Below, piece after piece: positions 1-8,008 of a stretch of 16,204 nt of DNA. The notes beneath the pieces were generated by a model. It was given only the letters and a program-made list of their open reading frames with translations, had not been told where the DNA came from and did no database searches. The stretch is from Parietichytrium sp. I65-24A. Taxonomy: Eukaryota > Sar > Bigyra > Thraustochytrida > Thraustochytriidae. Both the position numbers and the translations under genes were made by a program. Positions within the stretch are counted from its first letter, which is position 1. Each line of letters opens with the position of its first letter. The stretch spans positions 1-16,204 of the forward strand of contig BLSF01000160.1 in the NCBI GenBank assembly GCA_012862575.1. Reading direction: 5' to 3'.

Positions 1-1460
1 AATTTCATTTTCAACATTCGAAGCGAGATTCCTTAACGCTTTGCATGCTTGTTCTTGCACGCCTGAATGCTGCAGATGCCTCGCCATGGCCGCAACGATG
101 CGCTCCCCGGCGCCAAGTTGCATCAACTTGATTTCATTTTCAGCGTTGCTATCGAGGTTTGTTAACGCTCCACATGCTTGTTCTTGCACGCCTGAATGCT
201 GCAGATGGTTCTCCATGGCCGCAACGATGCGCTCCCCGGCGCCAAGTTGCATCAACTTGATTTGATTTTCAGCGTTGTTATCAGCGAGATCATATAACGT
301 AATTAACGCTTTGCATGCTTGTTCTTGCACGCCTGCATGCTGCAGATGATTCTTCATGGCCGCAATGACCCGCTCCTCAGCGCCAACTTGCATCCAGTCG
401 ATTTGATTTTCAGCGTTGTAATAAGCGAGATTATGTAACGTACTTAACGCTTTGCATGCTTGTTCTTGCACGCCTGCATGCTGCAGATGCCTCGCCATGG
501 CCGCAATGATGCGCTCCCAGGCGCCAACTTGCATCAGCTTGATTTGATTTTGAGCGCTGTTATAAGCGAGATTACGTAACGCTTTGCATGCTTGTTCTTG
601 CACGCCTGCATGCTGCAGATGCCTCGCCATGGCCGCAATGACCCGCTCCTCGGCGCCAACTTGCATCGACTTGATTTGATCTTCAGCGTTGTTATAAGCA
701 ATATGACTTAACGTTGCACATGCATACTCTTGCAGGCCTGAATGCCGCAGATGGTTCTCCATGGCCGCAACGATCCGCTCCCCGGCGCCAACTTGCATCA
801 ACGTGATTTGACTTTCAGCGTTGCTATTGAGGTTTGTTAACGCTCCACATGCTTGTTCTTGCACGCGTGAATGCTGCAGATGGTTCTCCATGGCCGCAAC
901 GATGCGCTCCCCGGCACCAACTTGCATCAACTTGATTTGATTTTGAGCGTTGTTATAAGCGAGAAGACTTAACGCCCCGCATGCTCTTTCTTGCACACCT
1001 GCATGCTGCAGATGGTTCTGCATGGCCGCAATGATGCGCTCCCCGGCGCCAACTTGCATCAACTTGATTTGATTTTCAGCGTTGTCATAAGCGAGATTAC
1101 GGAACGTTGCACATGCATACTCTTGCAGGCCTGAATGCTGCAGATGCCTCGCCATGGCAGCAACGATGCGCTCCCCGGCACCAACTTGCATCAACTTGAT
1201 TTGATTTTGAGCGTTGTTATAAGCGAGAAGACTTAACGCCCCGCATGCTCTTTCTTGCACACCTGCATGCTGCAGATGGTTCTGCATGGCCGCAATGATG
1301 CGCTCCCCGGCGCCAACTTGCATCAACTTGATTTGATTTTCAACATTCAAAGCGAGAAAACTTAACGCTTCGCATGCTTGTTCTTGCACGCCGGAATGCT
1401 GCAGATGGTTCTGCATGACCTCAAGGATTCGCTCCCCGGCACCAACTTGCATCAACTTGC
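1..1460 (-). repeat. Coding tandem repeat array, 129/132/141 bp units
   Basis: Eleven recognisable unit starts (aacgc or aacgt on the plus strand) lie at 35, 164, 305, 446, 578, 710, 839, 971, 1103, 1235 and 1364. The spacings are 129, 141, 141, 132, 132, 129, 132, 132, 132 and 129 bp. Every spacing is a multiple of three, so each insertion or deletion preserved the minus-strand reading frame. The array encodes the ARM repeats. Much third-position sequence is shared between units, so they are conserved as DNA and not only as protein. The last unit decays near 1460, where the unique N-terminal coding sequence begins. Confidence 0.95.
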
Positions 1461-1620
1461 GAATTTTCGCGACATGCGAAAGAGTCTCTTCATCATCACG
1501 GGGCCGGCAACGCTTTCTTCCCTTTTCGCGGTTTTCCGCGGCCTCCCATTCCTTCTCCCCCTCTTCCCCGTGCCCATCATGGCTTTTCGGAGAACATTCG
1601 GCCAATCCTCCTCCCGTCAT
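1..1620 (-). CDS. Armadillo-repeat protein, N-terminal part (runs off left edge)
   Basis: The minus frame with codons starting at 1620, 1617 and so on is open for all 540 codons to the window edge. The nearest upstream in-frame stop is TAG at 1776-1774, and ATG 1620-1618 is the only in-frame ATG before the repeats, with A at -3. Residues 1-51 are charged and low in complexity, with a basic patch GRKRCRPR at 34-41 that could be a nuclear signal. From about residue 52 the protein is a continuous row of roughly 44-residue helical repeats, more than eleven in the window. Each has the pattern IKLMQVGAGERIIAAM, then HLQHAGVQEQAC, then ALRNLAYNNAENQ. This is the armadillo (ARM) superhelix pattern, with Gly-Ala at the helix turn and A-L-x-N-L-A in helix 3. 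ARM proteins are usually protein-binding scaffolds; the partner here is unknown. No stop or frameshift is seen. The C-terminus lies outside the window. Confidence 0.85.
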   Translation of the reverse strand, partial: MTGGGLAECSPKSHDGHGEEGEKEWEAAENREKGRKRCRPRDDEETLSHVAKIRKLMQVGAGERILEVMQNHLQHSGVQEQACEALSFLALNVENQIKLMQVGAGERIIAAMQNHLQHAGVQERACGALSLLAYNNAQNQIKLMQVGAGERIVAAMARHLQHSGLQEYACATFRNLAYDNAENQIKLMQVGAGERIIAAMQNHLQHAGVQERACGALSLLAYNNAQNQIKLMQVGAGERIVAAMENHLQHSRVQEQACGALTNLNSNAESQITLMQVGAGERIVAAMENHLRHSGLQEYACATLSHIAYNNAEDQIKSMQVGAEERVIAAMARHLQHAGVQEQACKALRNLAYNSAQNQIKLMQVGAWERIIAAMARHLQHAGVQEQACKALSTLHNLAYYNAENQIDWMQVGAEERVIAAMKNHLQHAGVQEQACKALITLYDLADNNAENQIKLMQLGAGERIVAAMENHLQHSGVQEQACGALTNLDSNAENEIKLMQLGAGERIVAAMARHLQHSGVQEQACKALRNLASNVENEI

Positions 1621-1801
1621 CGTACCAACCAAGTTCCCTTCTTCGCTCGACCGTTCGCCCCTTTTCAAGCGTTGAGGGACTGCTTGTCTCTTGTCTCTTT
1701 TCTCTTGTCTCCCGCCATCTCCCGCCTCGCATTCCCAGAATACCCAGAATATCCCTGGATGACATGGGTTGTACTATAGTTTATCATAAGACGTATTTAG
1801 C

Positions 1802-1821
1802 TAGGAACAATTTTGTTCCTA
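1802..1821. repeat. Inverted repeat, 9 bp arms, 2 bp spacer
   Basis: TAGGAACAA at 1802-1810 is followed after two bases by its exact reverse complement TTGTTCCTA at 1813-1821. It lies in the divergent spacer upstream of the ARM gene. A dimeric protein-binding site is possible but unproven. Confidence 0.6.
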
Positions 1822-2120
1822 AACTGAAGATGACATGAGAGCCGCAATCTCTTCATGAAGACAGGTTATGGTGATGAATCCAGTTTAGCTTTTCTGTTCC
1901 CAGACCTCTTGAGCCTCTTGCTAGTTTCGTGCGAACCGGGCAAGGCCCTTTCGGTTGTCAAGGCGCAGGCTGTGAGTCTCAACAATTCGCAGACTTCGCA
2001 GACTCAGGCGGATTTCAGCGGATCAAGGAATCATTCCTGAGCGTTCCTCCATCTTGCATGAACTTGTTCCAAATCCACTCATTGCGTCATCACCTAAACC
2101 TTCCTTTCACTGCAAGTACG

Positions 2121-2146
2121 AACGTACGTACGTACACGTACGTATG
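2121..2146. repeat. ACGT-type simple repeat
   Basis: A run of alternating purine-pyrimidine built from ACGT units (aacgtacgtacgtacacgta and following bases) lies in the spacer upstream of the SET/MYND gene. It is almost fully self-complementary. Confidence 0.8.
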
Positions 2147-2330
2147 TGTACAAAGTTAATCCGCGTACTCCTATTAATTCATACGCGTCGAGTACCACAA
2201 AAGCCAAGCAAAACGCCGCAATTTGGCGCGTATGCCTATGTGCTCGAGGTGTGCTGCTGGTAGGTGATACGCCGCTGTAAAGTGGCGAAAAGTTGAGTTT
2301 GTTGAGTTTGTCGAGGGACTCGAGGACGTA

Positions 2331-3605
2331 ATGGAGGACGGGCTGGTGTCGACGTGCGCGGAAGCGCGATCGGACAGCAAGTTGCACAACCGCGGGGTGT
2401 TCTTGACGAAGCGCGTGACTGTTGGCGAAGCTGTGCTCAGCGAGGCGTCTAGAGTCGCTCCTGTGCTTAATCCGGAGCTGTGGGGCGAGCGGTGTCAACT
2501 TTGCTTCGTGTCCAAGCACGCGAACGCTGCAAGTCAGAGTGCGAAGAGCGGCCGATGCAGCAGGTGCAAAGATGTGTGGTACTGCAGCCGGGATCACCAG
2601 GTGGCTGATTTTGTGAACCACAAACACGAATGCGCTGGGGCGAAGAGGCTGCTCTTGATGTTGAGGTCCTCCAAAAGTGAGGATGGACTTCGAGATGCAC
2701 TCCTGCTCGGAAGGACTATAAGGGCTGGTGAAGCATTTGTGGGCGCTGTTGAGACGATGCACGCTGGCGAAAACGATGGGGCAGGCTTTGATTCTCCCAT
2801 GGGAAGGTCTGCCGCTGCAAACTTGGTCAAAGCCGCTATGCAAGAGTTCAAATTTAACACCGACGAGTATCCTTTTAGCCGCTGTCTGGCGATCTTGTGC
2901 AGATTTCCGAAAAACAATTTTGCAGTGACGAACGAACTTTACACCGGCATTGCAGCGGGCATATACCCCTATGGTGCAATCCTGAACCACTCATGTTGCC
3001 CGAACGTTGTGATCTCCTATCAATTCGACGAAGCTTCTAAAACTCATCGGCAAGTGTTTCGATGTGTCAAACCGGTCTTGGAACAGGGAACCGAAATTCT
3101 GCATTCCTATTGCGAGACAGCACAAACAAGAGCAGAGCGCAATGCGCACTTGATGGATGTCTACGGTTTTCAGTGCAGTTGTGAGTACTGCTCTTCGCCT
3201 GACGAAAAACGCCAAAAGGTGGAAGAGATGCTTGAGAGTTTGGTTCCTGTACCGGAACCTGAAAAAGTCGTGAAACAATTCAAAGCTTTGCTAGGGAACA
3301 AGCCAATGGTCACGGATCTGAGATATTTGCACATCGTCAACGGGGCCGCTATGGAGGCTTTGGAAACTAATGATTACGAGACCGCCACATGCGCGTCTCG
3401 GAGCATTGTCGGTTTCTACAAGATGCTGTACGGCCTGTACAATCCGATGACTGCTTTACAGCTACACACGCTTGGCGACCTGATGGAGTTTCAGAATGAA
3501 CCTGGATATAAAGACGTCGTGAGAGAGGCGTTGCTGTCCTTGCGAAGCGTGTTTGGGGAGACTGACATGGTGACCAACCTTCAGCATCGAGTCGCAAATT
3601 TCTAA
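2331..3605 (+). CDS. SMYD-like SET and MYND domain protein lysine methyltransferase
   Basis: A single uninterrupted frame of 424 codons, close to the 428-433 residues of animal SMYD2/SMYD3. The family moves methyl groups from S-adenosylmethionine to protein lysines in cytosol and nucleus. Visible parts: N-terminal SET segment with HNRGVFLTKRVTVGE at 19-33; MYND zinc region 55-101 (C55/C58, C76/C79, C85, H97, C101) inserted in the SET domain; SET core with NHSCCPN at 219-225 and the expected catalytic SY at 259-260; post-SET cysteines C282, C284 and C287; and a helical C-terminal domain including a LQLHTLGDLM stretch typical of the SMYD tail. The MYND position normally Cys in YCSRxCQ is His89 here. 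ATG 2331 has G at -3 and +4. The substrate cannot be told, and which SMYD orthologue it matches is not settled. Confidence 0.93.
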   Translation: MEDGLVSTCAEARSDSKLHNRGVFLTKRVTVGEAVLSEASRVAPVLNPELWGERCQLCFVSKHANAASQSAKSGRCSRCKDVWYCSRDHQVADFVNHKHECAGAKRLLLMLRSSKSEDGLRDALLLGRTIRAGEAFVGAVETMHAGENDGAGFDSPMGRSAAANLVKAAMQEFKFNTDEYPFSRCLAILCRFPKNNFAVTNELYTGIAAGIYPYGAILNHSCCPNVVISYQFDEASKTHRQVFRCVKPVLEQGTEILHSYCETAQTRAERNAHLMDVYGFQCSCEYCSSPDEKRQKVEEMLESLVPVPEPEKVVKQFKALLGNKPMVTDLRYLHIVNGAAMEALETNDYETATCASRSIVGFYKMLYGLYNPMTALQLHTLGDLMEFQNEPGYKDVVREALLSLRSVFGETDMVTNLQHRVANF

Positions 3606-4728
3606 CCTGCTGAAAAAAGAAGACGCCACACGTGTCTTTACAGAACTGACTCTGAGCGCTTGGGATTCTAACTGTTCGGGAGCTGTCGCCTGTGCACACA
3701 CCAATCCTACCGCTTCTTTAAACACCGCGCTAATACCCCCTCAATGCACACAACCCATGTTATAAGTATAAGTTAGTCCAGTGTTTGACTGACACAGTGA
3801 ACAAATAGATCCAGTTCGCCTATCAATGGCTACCAAAACGTAATCGTGAATAAGTACTTGTTAATTTAATTAGCGAGAGTCAATTCTTGCATCGCCAAGT
3901 CTAATCTCACAATAGCCCTTGGAGTAGCACAAATTTCGTGACCCAAAACGCTTTCAGAAGAGCTCATTTGTCGATTGACTGTGAGTTGACTGATTGATAA
4001 TCGATGATCCTCCCCAGTACTGGTACACAAGCTGTGAATGTAACCGCATCAATAGCAAGCTCGCGAGACAATCCGTGAGAACAAGTCTAAGTCTACTGCG
4101 TCACTTCACTTGCACTCGCCATCTGTGCAACTATAAACCTCGCTCACCCAGTCTCAGTCAGTCCTCCCGGTACATTGGAACTACTACCGCCAGCTACCGG
4201 GATGGCGTAGCGTGCGGCGAATTTATTCATCCATCATAGTCATCCCACGTTGACTGACGCTGGACGAGTGAAGGAGAAAGAGAGAGGGCTGCGAAAAGGG
4301 CATAGAATAAGGAGCGAGCGAGAAAGAGGTTCGGAATAGACTCATAGAAAGTTCCGGCACTCAGTCTGCACCGCCAGTTGTTGCGTTTGTTATCGTTATC
4401 GCTATCGTTGTTGTTCGTCTGTTCGACTTTTTCACACTCTCGCCTGAACCTGGAAGGAAAGGACGCGCTGCACAACCATCCGCTAACTCTTGACTGCGGT
4501 TGCAGGTCCAAACGAGCGGCCCGTCGGATGCCGCAACGGCTTTCGTGCCTGTGAGCAAGCCAGAAACCTGGGCAGTGCGCACTGCCGTGTCGGTTTGGAA
4601 CTCCGGTGTCTGGGGTCTGGGGTCTAGCTCTGATTTGTCTCAGCAAGAAAGAGAGGGCCTGGCTGGGGGACGCGGCGGTCTAGTGTATATTACATATTGG
4701 CGGGCGCCGGTGGGGCGGCTGGGCGAAA
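3606..4728 (+). other. Intergenic region between SET/MYND and PH-like genes
   Basis: This 1.1 kb stretch holds the 3' end of the SET/MYND gene and the promoter and leader of the next gene. No tRNA or convincing gene is seen. The part before the PH-like start is purine-rich and then GC-rich. A plausible splice acceptor (ctaac branch, then ttgcag) ends at 4505, and a donor-like GTGAGT lies at 3981, so a 5'-UTR intron is possible. The open frames here use non-ATG starts or have odd composition. Confidence 0.55.
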
Positions 4729-5868
4729 ATGGAGTCTGGGTCTTTCAGGGCGAGCGCGAGCGAGAGCTTGAAGCAGGTGCCTACGAAAGACCTGATTAGA
4801 TTCGTGGAGCGAGCGACTCTGCAGCTGCAAGAGTCCCTCCGCGCAAAGAATCGTAGCGGGACGTTGTCTCGAAAGCAACAGCGGGCGAGTGCCCAACGAA
4901 GGCAATCATTGGTGCAGGCGGCAAAAGAAGAGCGTTCGAGGGGGACCACTAATGGCATGCGCAATGAGGATTTATTCAAGGCAATCGGGAACTTTCTGCG
5001 TCGTGGTGGGTTTGCAAAGGATTCTTCTCCCAAGGGTTCGGTGAGCTCGGTTGGCGCAGCGATGAGGCGTGCGGAATCGTCTCACGAGCTGGGTAGCAGA
5101 CCCACCTATTATGAGGAAGGCTCTTTTTCTGAGCCCAAGTATATGACCTTGCGTCCCAGCAAGAAGATCCAGGATGCTGTTGCTGCGGGAGACCATAGTG
5201 GCGAGGTGCGTCTGTCATCTTACATTTATATTCAAGGCCCAAAGATCAACAGTTGGCACAAGGTTTGGTTCAATCTTTGGTACACGGGTATAGAGCTGTA
5301 CGCCAAACGAAATGATTGCGAGCGTGTGAGGGGTGGTTTCCAGAACATATACTTTCAGAGTTTGGTCCTTCCGACGGGAAAGGTTGTCGACATCCTCCCC
5401 AAGAAGAACTGGGGACTGGACAACCGCTTCCCATTCTGTCTTAACACTGAAAATGAAACGTTCGTATTTGCAGCAGACTCCAAAGAAAGGCTACAAGAGT
5501 ATGTCGACGCCATTGACGCAACATATGCAGAGTTTATTGAGCGTCGGATACGGAAAAAAGCCATGATGCAGATCGTCTGGTCCGTGTCGGAGGACCCGGC
5601 AAGATTCTTGGAACTGCAGACAGCTCAAGCAAGGCAGTCAGAGAGCAGAGGTTCTCGGAGCAAGCTCGGCATTCGCTTTGGAGCGAGAAAGAATGTTGCT
5701 TTGCCGATTATGGATGTCGACAAAGAGCGCTCCGTCGTGAGGGAAATGATGGAGGCTTTGGACGACAAATTTGAGCTGGAAATCCAGCGGCTCTTGCAAC
5801 GGCGAGTCAAGCAACGCGCGTACGAAGGCTGGAGGGCCGTCACAGCGCTTTCGAAATCACGGAAATAA
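4729..5868 (+). CDS. PH-like domain protein, function unknown
   Basis: A single-exon frame of 379 residues. ATG 4729 has A at -3 and G at +4. Residues 10-70 are basic and probably helical. Residues 71-155 are Ser/Gly-rich and look disordered. About 158-266 read like a pleckstrin-homology fold: repeated beta strands (YIYIQGPKINSWHKVWFNLW, then GIELYA), a later FCLNTENETFVFAAD strand pair, and a closing amphipathic helix SKERLQEYVDAIDATYAEF. The C-terminal 265-379 is a charged helical region. PH domains bind phosphoinositides or proteins at membranes. The usual Trp of the last PH helix is absent, so the assignment is tentative. A TGTACAAA octamer lies 57 nt past the stop. I do not recognise the whole protein; a fold search would decide. 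Confidence 0.75.
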   Translation: MESGSFRASASESLKQVPTKDLIRFVERATLQLQESLRAKNRSGTLSRKQQRASAQRRQSLVQAAKEERSRGTTNGMRNEDLFKAIGNFLRRGGFAKDSSPKGSVSSVGAAMRRAESSHELGSRPTYYEEGSFSEPKYMTLRPSKKIQDAVAAGDHSGEVRLSSYIYIQGPKINSWHKVWFNLWYTGIELYAKRNDCERVRGGFQNIYFQSLVLPTGKVVDILPKKNWGLDNRFPFCLNTENETFVFAADSKERLQEYVDAIDATYAEFIERRIRKKAMMQIVWSVSEDPARFLELQTAQARQSESRGSRSKLGIRFGARKNVALPIMDVDKERSVVREMMEALDDKFELEIQRLLQRRVKQRAYEGWRAVTALSKSRK

Positions 5869-5924
5869 CGAACTCCTTTTCTTTCGCCCGCCGCGGGGGC
5901 CGGTTCTGCTACGTGTACCGGCAC

Positions 5925-5932
5925 TGTACAAA
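5925..5932 (+). promoter_or_regulatory. Candidate 3'-end signal TGTACAAA (PH-like gene)
   Basis: An octamer TGTACAAA starts 57 nt after the stop codon at 5868. The same octamer follows two other plus-strand genes here at nearly the same distance. A role in mRNA 3'-end formation is an inference from this spacing. Confidence 0.4.
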
Positions 5933-6460
5933 TAGTAATATACCATGTATAAAACGATCTCTCCGGCACTGTGAGCGCTGGAGCTCTAGCGCCAGAAAGA
6001 AACCAAGACAATTCCTCGAGCACCCGTTCCTGTTTCAAGTTGACCCCACAGCCAACCCCACTTCACGGTGCACTTCAACAATATTCCCGGGACTCACCAA
6101 CGCGGACATTGTTTCACCCCCACAATCGCCGCCACTCACCACATTCTCCTGTTCCATCATATCATCGATCAATCAATTCACAGTCAATGATGATCAGTGA
6201 ATCTTCCTGAGAGCCGCTGGGAAAGGTGTGCACTGCCCACGATTACCTACCTATACACCAGCTACTCGATGGCGTAGGATGGGCAGCCATGATATCTTGT
6301 GCGCTCCTGAGAAATTTAGAGACACTTAGAGACATTGCGTTGGCAGTGACTCGGAGTGTTGGATTGTAAAGTGTTGGCGAGGCATTGTCGCGCAGCATCG
6401 CAGCATCGCGCCGCAGCAATTCTTCGGTCGTTGTTCTTTGTTCTTTGTGCACAGAGAGCG

Positions 6461-6487
6461 CACTGAGCACACTGAGCACAGTGAGCG
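6461..6487. repeat. Short 9 bp direct repeat in leader
   Basis: cactgagca at 6461-6469 and again at 6470-6478, followed by a diverged copy cagtgagcg at 6479-6487. It lies 73-99 nt upstream of the ATG at 6560. Confidence 0.7.
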
Positions 6488-6559
6488 AGCAAGGTTGCGG
6501 ACAGGGTCATCTTTTGGATAGGCACGGAGAATTTGGTGGAACAGGTCGCAGCTGGCGAA

Positions 6560-8008
6560 ATGGGATTGTGTACGTCCAAGGCGGTGATAAGCGAGGAGAG
6601 CCGACCGAGTTCGCGGGCTCTAAAGGTTGCAGAGCTTCCTGTCGCCATCCCAGTGCAAGAGGGGGATGCAGCGCCTGCAAGGACAGGAAAAGGGGGCGGT
6701 GCGACATCTTTGGAAGGCTCGCCGCTCATTGACTTTGCTCGAGCGGTCAAAATATCCGACCGGGCTGGCCGCGAAGCTGTGGAGGACATCGAGACATTCG
6801 CTAGTGGGATGTTCGAAATGTACCAGGCTTTGTACACAGCGTTCCTTGATTTTTACAACACCAAGTATGCGGTGCTTCACGTGATTGATGATCACTTGGT
6901 GACGTTAGACTGGATTGTTCAGCAAGGCTCCGAAAGACACTCGTTGAAAGGGCGTTGGAAATTTCCAGGATTCTGCGCTGCGCCATATGTTGGGAGCCGA
7001 CAAATCGGGGAGGCGATCACGAATGTTGGAGCTGCCCTCCTATCAGGCAAACCAGTTCGTGAAGACGAGGAGAGTATCAAGTTTCTCATCAGCGCAGATA
7101 TCATTGCTCATGAAGACCTTCGCACGGCCATCGAAAACGTCCAAATTCGATACTCTGAACTGTTGTCAGTGCACTCCATCGGAAGCGAATTGTCCACAGC
7201 TTTGCTTCAGCGTGTGGGAAGAGGTATCGGCTTACTTGCTCTGCGACTAGGCCAGCTTGGGATGGCGTTGCAGCGACCGCGAGACGTCATCTCTGCTCTC
7301 GCGACGTTTGCAGTAGCGAGAGCGGGGCATGGGGTAGTCGATGCGAAAGCAATGGCTCGATTGCCAAGGGCTAGCTGCTCTGCTGAACTTTGGCGGCACT
7401 GCGAGCTCATATTCAATTCCGCGCAAGGCATCACAGTGCCGCAGATGCTTCAAGAGGAGTCGGGAGCGACAGAAATGATCTCGGTGCTTAAGGAGGCGCA
7501 GAAGCTGTTTAAGAGCGACCCAGAAGCCGCTAAAATGAAGCTTCGGCAGTTGAGGAATTCATTGAGGATTCAGTTTTATGCTGTGTTGGATGTAATGGAG
7601 CCAGTCGTAAATGTACGCTTTGTCGAATGCCTCAGCCCGGCCAGCAGAGGACCGTACTTGAGCCATGATTCCTGGGCAAGAGCAGACTTGTGGTATGAAG
7701 GGGACAGGAATCAAAAGTGGTGGTTCACGAGGCTAAGCAACGGGCGATATTTGATACAGGTTTGGGCGTACGCTGTTCGAGGGCCATTTCTGTCGCACAA
7801 CATGAATGACATCGTTGATCTCTGGCACAGCGCCGGAAGCAATCAGCTCTTTGAGCTCCAAGCGGCCAGCGCAACTGAAGACCATTTCCACATCCGGGCA
7901 TGTTCGATTTCCAAATATGTCGGTCACGACAGAAATACCGAGCTTGTTCTGTCAGAGCATTCAGACACAGCCACTGCTTGGGCGATTGCAGACGTGATGG
8001 CTTCTTGA
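6560..8008 (+). CDS. Predicted N-myristoylated protein: helical region plus beta-trefoil-like domain
   Basis: A single exon encodes 482 residues. The frame opens upstream only through a TTG at 6533. The first ATG is 6560 (G at -3 and +4) and gives MGLCTSK, a textbook N-myristoylation motif (Gly2, Ser6) with Cys4 able to be palmitoylated, so membrane anchoring is expected. Residues 7-55 look disordered. Residues about 55-350 are mostly helical and unrecognised. From about 350 to the end come three similar repeats about 43-44 residues apart: YLSHDSWARADLWYEGDRNQ ending QKWWF (from 366), FLSHNMNDIVDLWHSAGSNQ ending LFEL (from 410) and YVGHDRNTELVLSEHSD ending AWAI (from 453). That spacing and a degenerate Q-x-W suggest a ricin-B-like beta-trefoil, often a glycan- or lipid-binding fold. 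Two AATAAA and a TGTACAAA follow the stop. Its function is unknown. Confidence 0.82.
   Translation: MGLCTSKAVISEESRPSSRALKVAELPVAIPVQEGDAAPARTGKGGGATSLEGSPLIDFARAVKISDRAGREAVEDIETFASGMFEMYQALYTAFLDFYNTKYAVLHVIDDHLVTLDWIVQQGSERHSLKGRWKFPGFCAAPYVGSRQIGEAITNVGAALLSGKPVREDEESIKFLISADIIAHEDLRTAIENVQIRYSELLSVHSIGSELSTALLQRVGRGIGLLALRLGQLGMALQRPRDVISALATFAVARAGHGVVDAKAMARLPRASCSAELWRHCELIFNSAQGITVPQMLQEESGATEMISVLKEAQKLFKSDPEAAKMKLRQLRNSLRIQFYAVLDVMEPVVNVRFVECLSPASRGPYLSHDSWARADLWYEGDRNQKWWFTRLSNGRYLIQVWAYAVRGPFLSHNMNDIVDLWHSAGSNQLFELQAASATEDHFHIRACSISKYVGHDRNTELVLSEHSDTATAWAIADVMAS

Larger units (their letters stand above)
1621..2330. other. Divergent intergenic spacer between ARM gene and SET/MYND gene
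   Basis: This 710 bp spacer separates two start codons pointing away from each other, so it should hold both promoters. I see no gene in it; the short open frames are not protein-like. It contains an inverted repeat at 1802-1821, a perfect 12 bp palindrome (TCTTCATGAAGA) at 1850-1861, an ACGT-type simple repeat at 2121-2146, and a TTTGGCGC match to the E2F core consensus about 105 bp before the SET/MYND start. No convincing TATA box is placed. Confidence 0.7.
5869..6559 (+). other. Intergenic region between PH-like and myristoyl/trefoil genes
   Basis: This 691 bp stretch has no supported gene. It begins with the GC-rich 3' flank of the PH-like gene, with TGTACAAA at 5925-5932, continues with pyrimidine-rich sequence, and ends in a leader with short direct repeats: gcagcatc twice near 6392-6407 and a 9 bp cactgagca unit at 6461-6487. 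TTG 6533 is in frame with the next gene but is not an ATG, so it is not taken as the start. Confidence 0.6.

Noticed and set aside
41-265. Plus-strand frame through the repeat, Cys-rich
   Set aside because: It is the antisense of the ARM repeats and stops at every unit, while the minus frame is open throughout.
1-1460. Satellite or CRISPR-like array
   Set aside because: There are no unique spacers between short repeats, and the units are long, contiguous and encode ARM repeats in one frame.
1378-1779. 133-codon plus frame
   Set aside because: It is the exact complement frame of the ARM gene start and its upstream region, and begins with TTG.
2094-2990. 298-codon minus frame opposite the SET/MYND gene
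   Set aside because: The plus strand carries clear SET, MYND and post-SET motifs, and this frame has no recognisable domain.
4227-4646. 139-codon minus frame
   Set aside because: Its composition follows low-complexity leader DNA (Asn/Asp run from cgttat repeats) and no domain is seen.
6533-6559. Upstream extension of the trefoil gene by nine codons
   Set aside because: It begins with TTG. ATG 6560 gives a good context and a perfect N-myristoylation motif.
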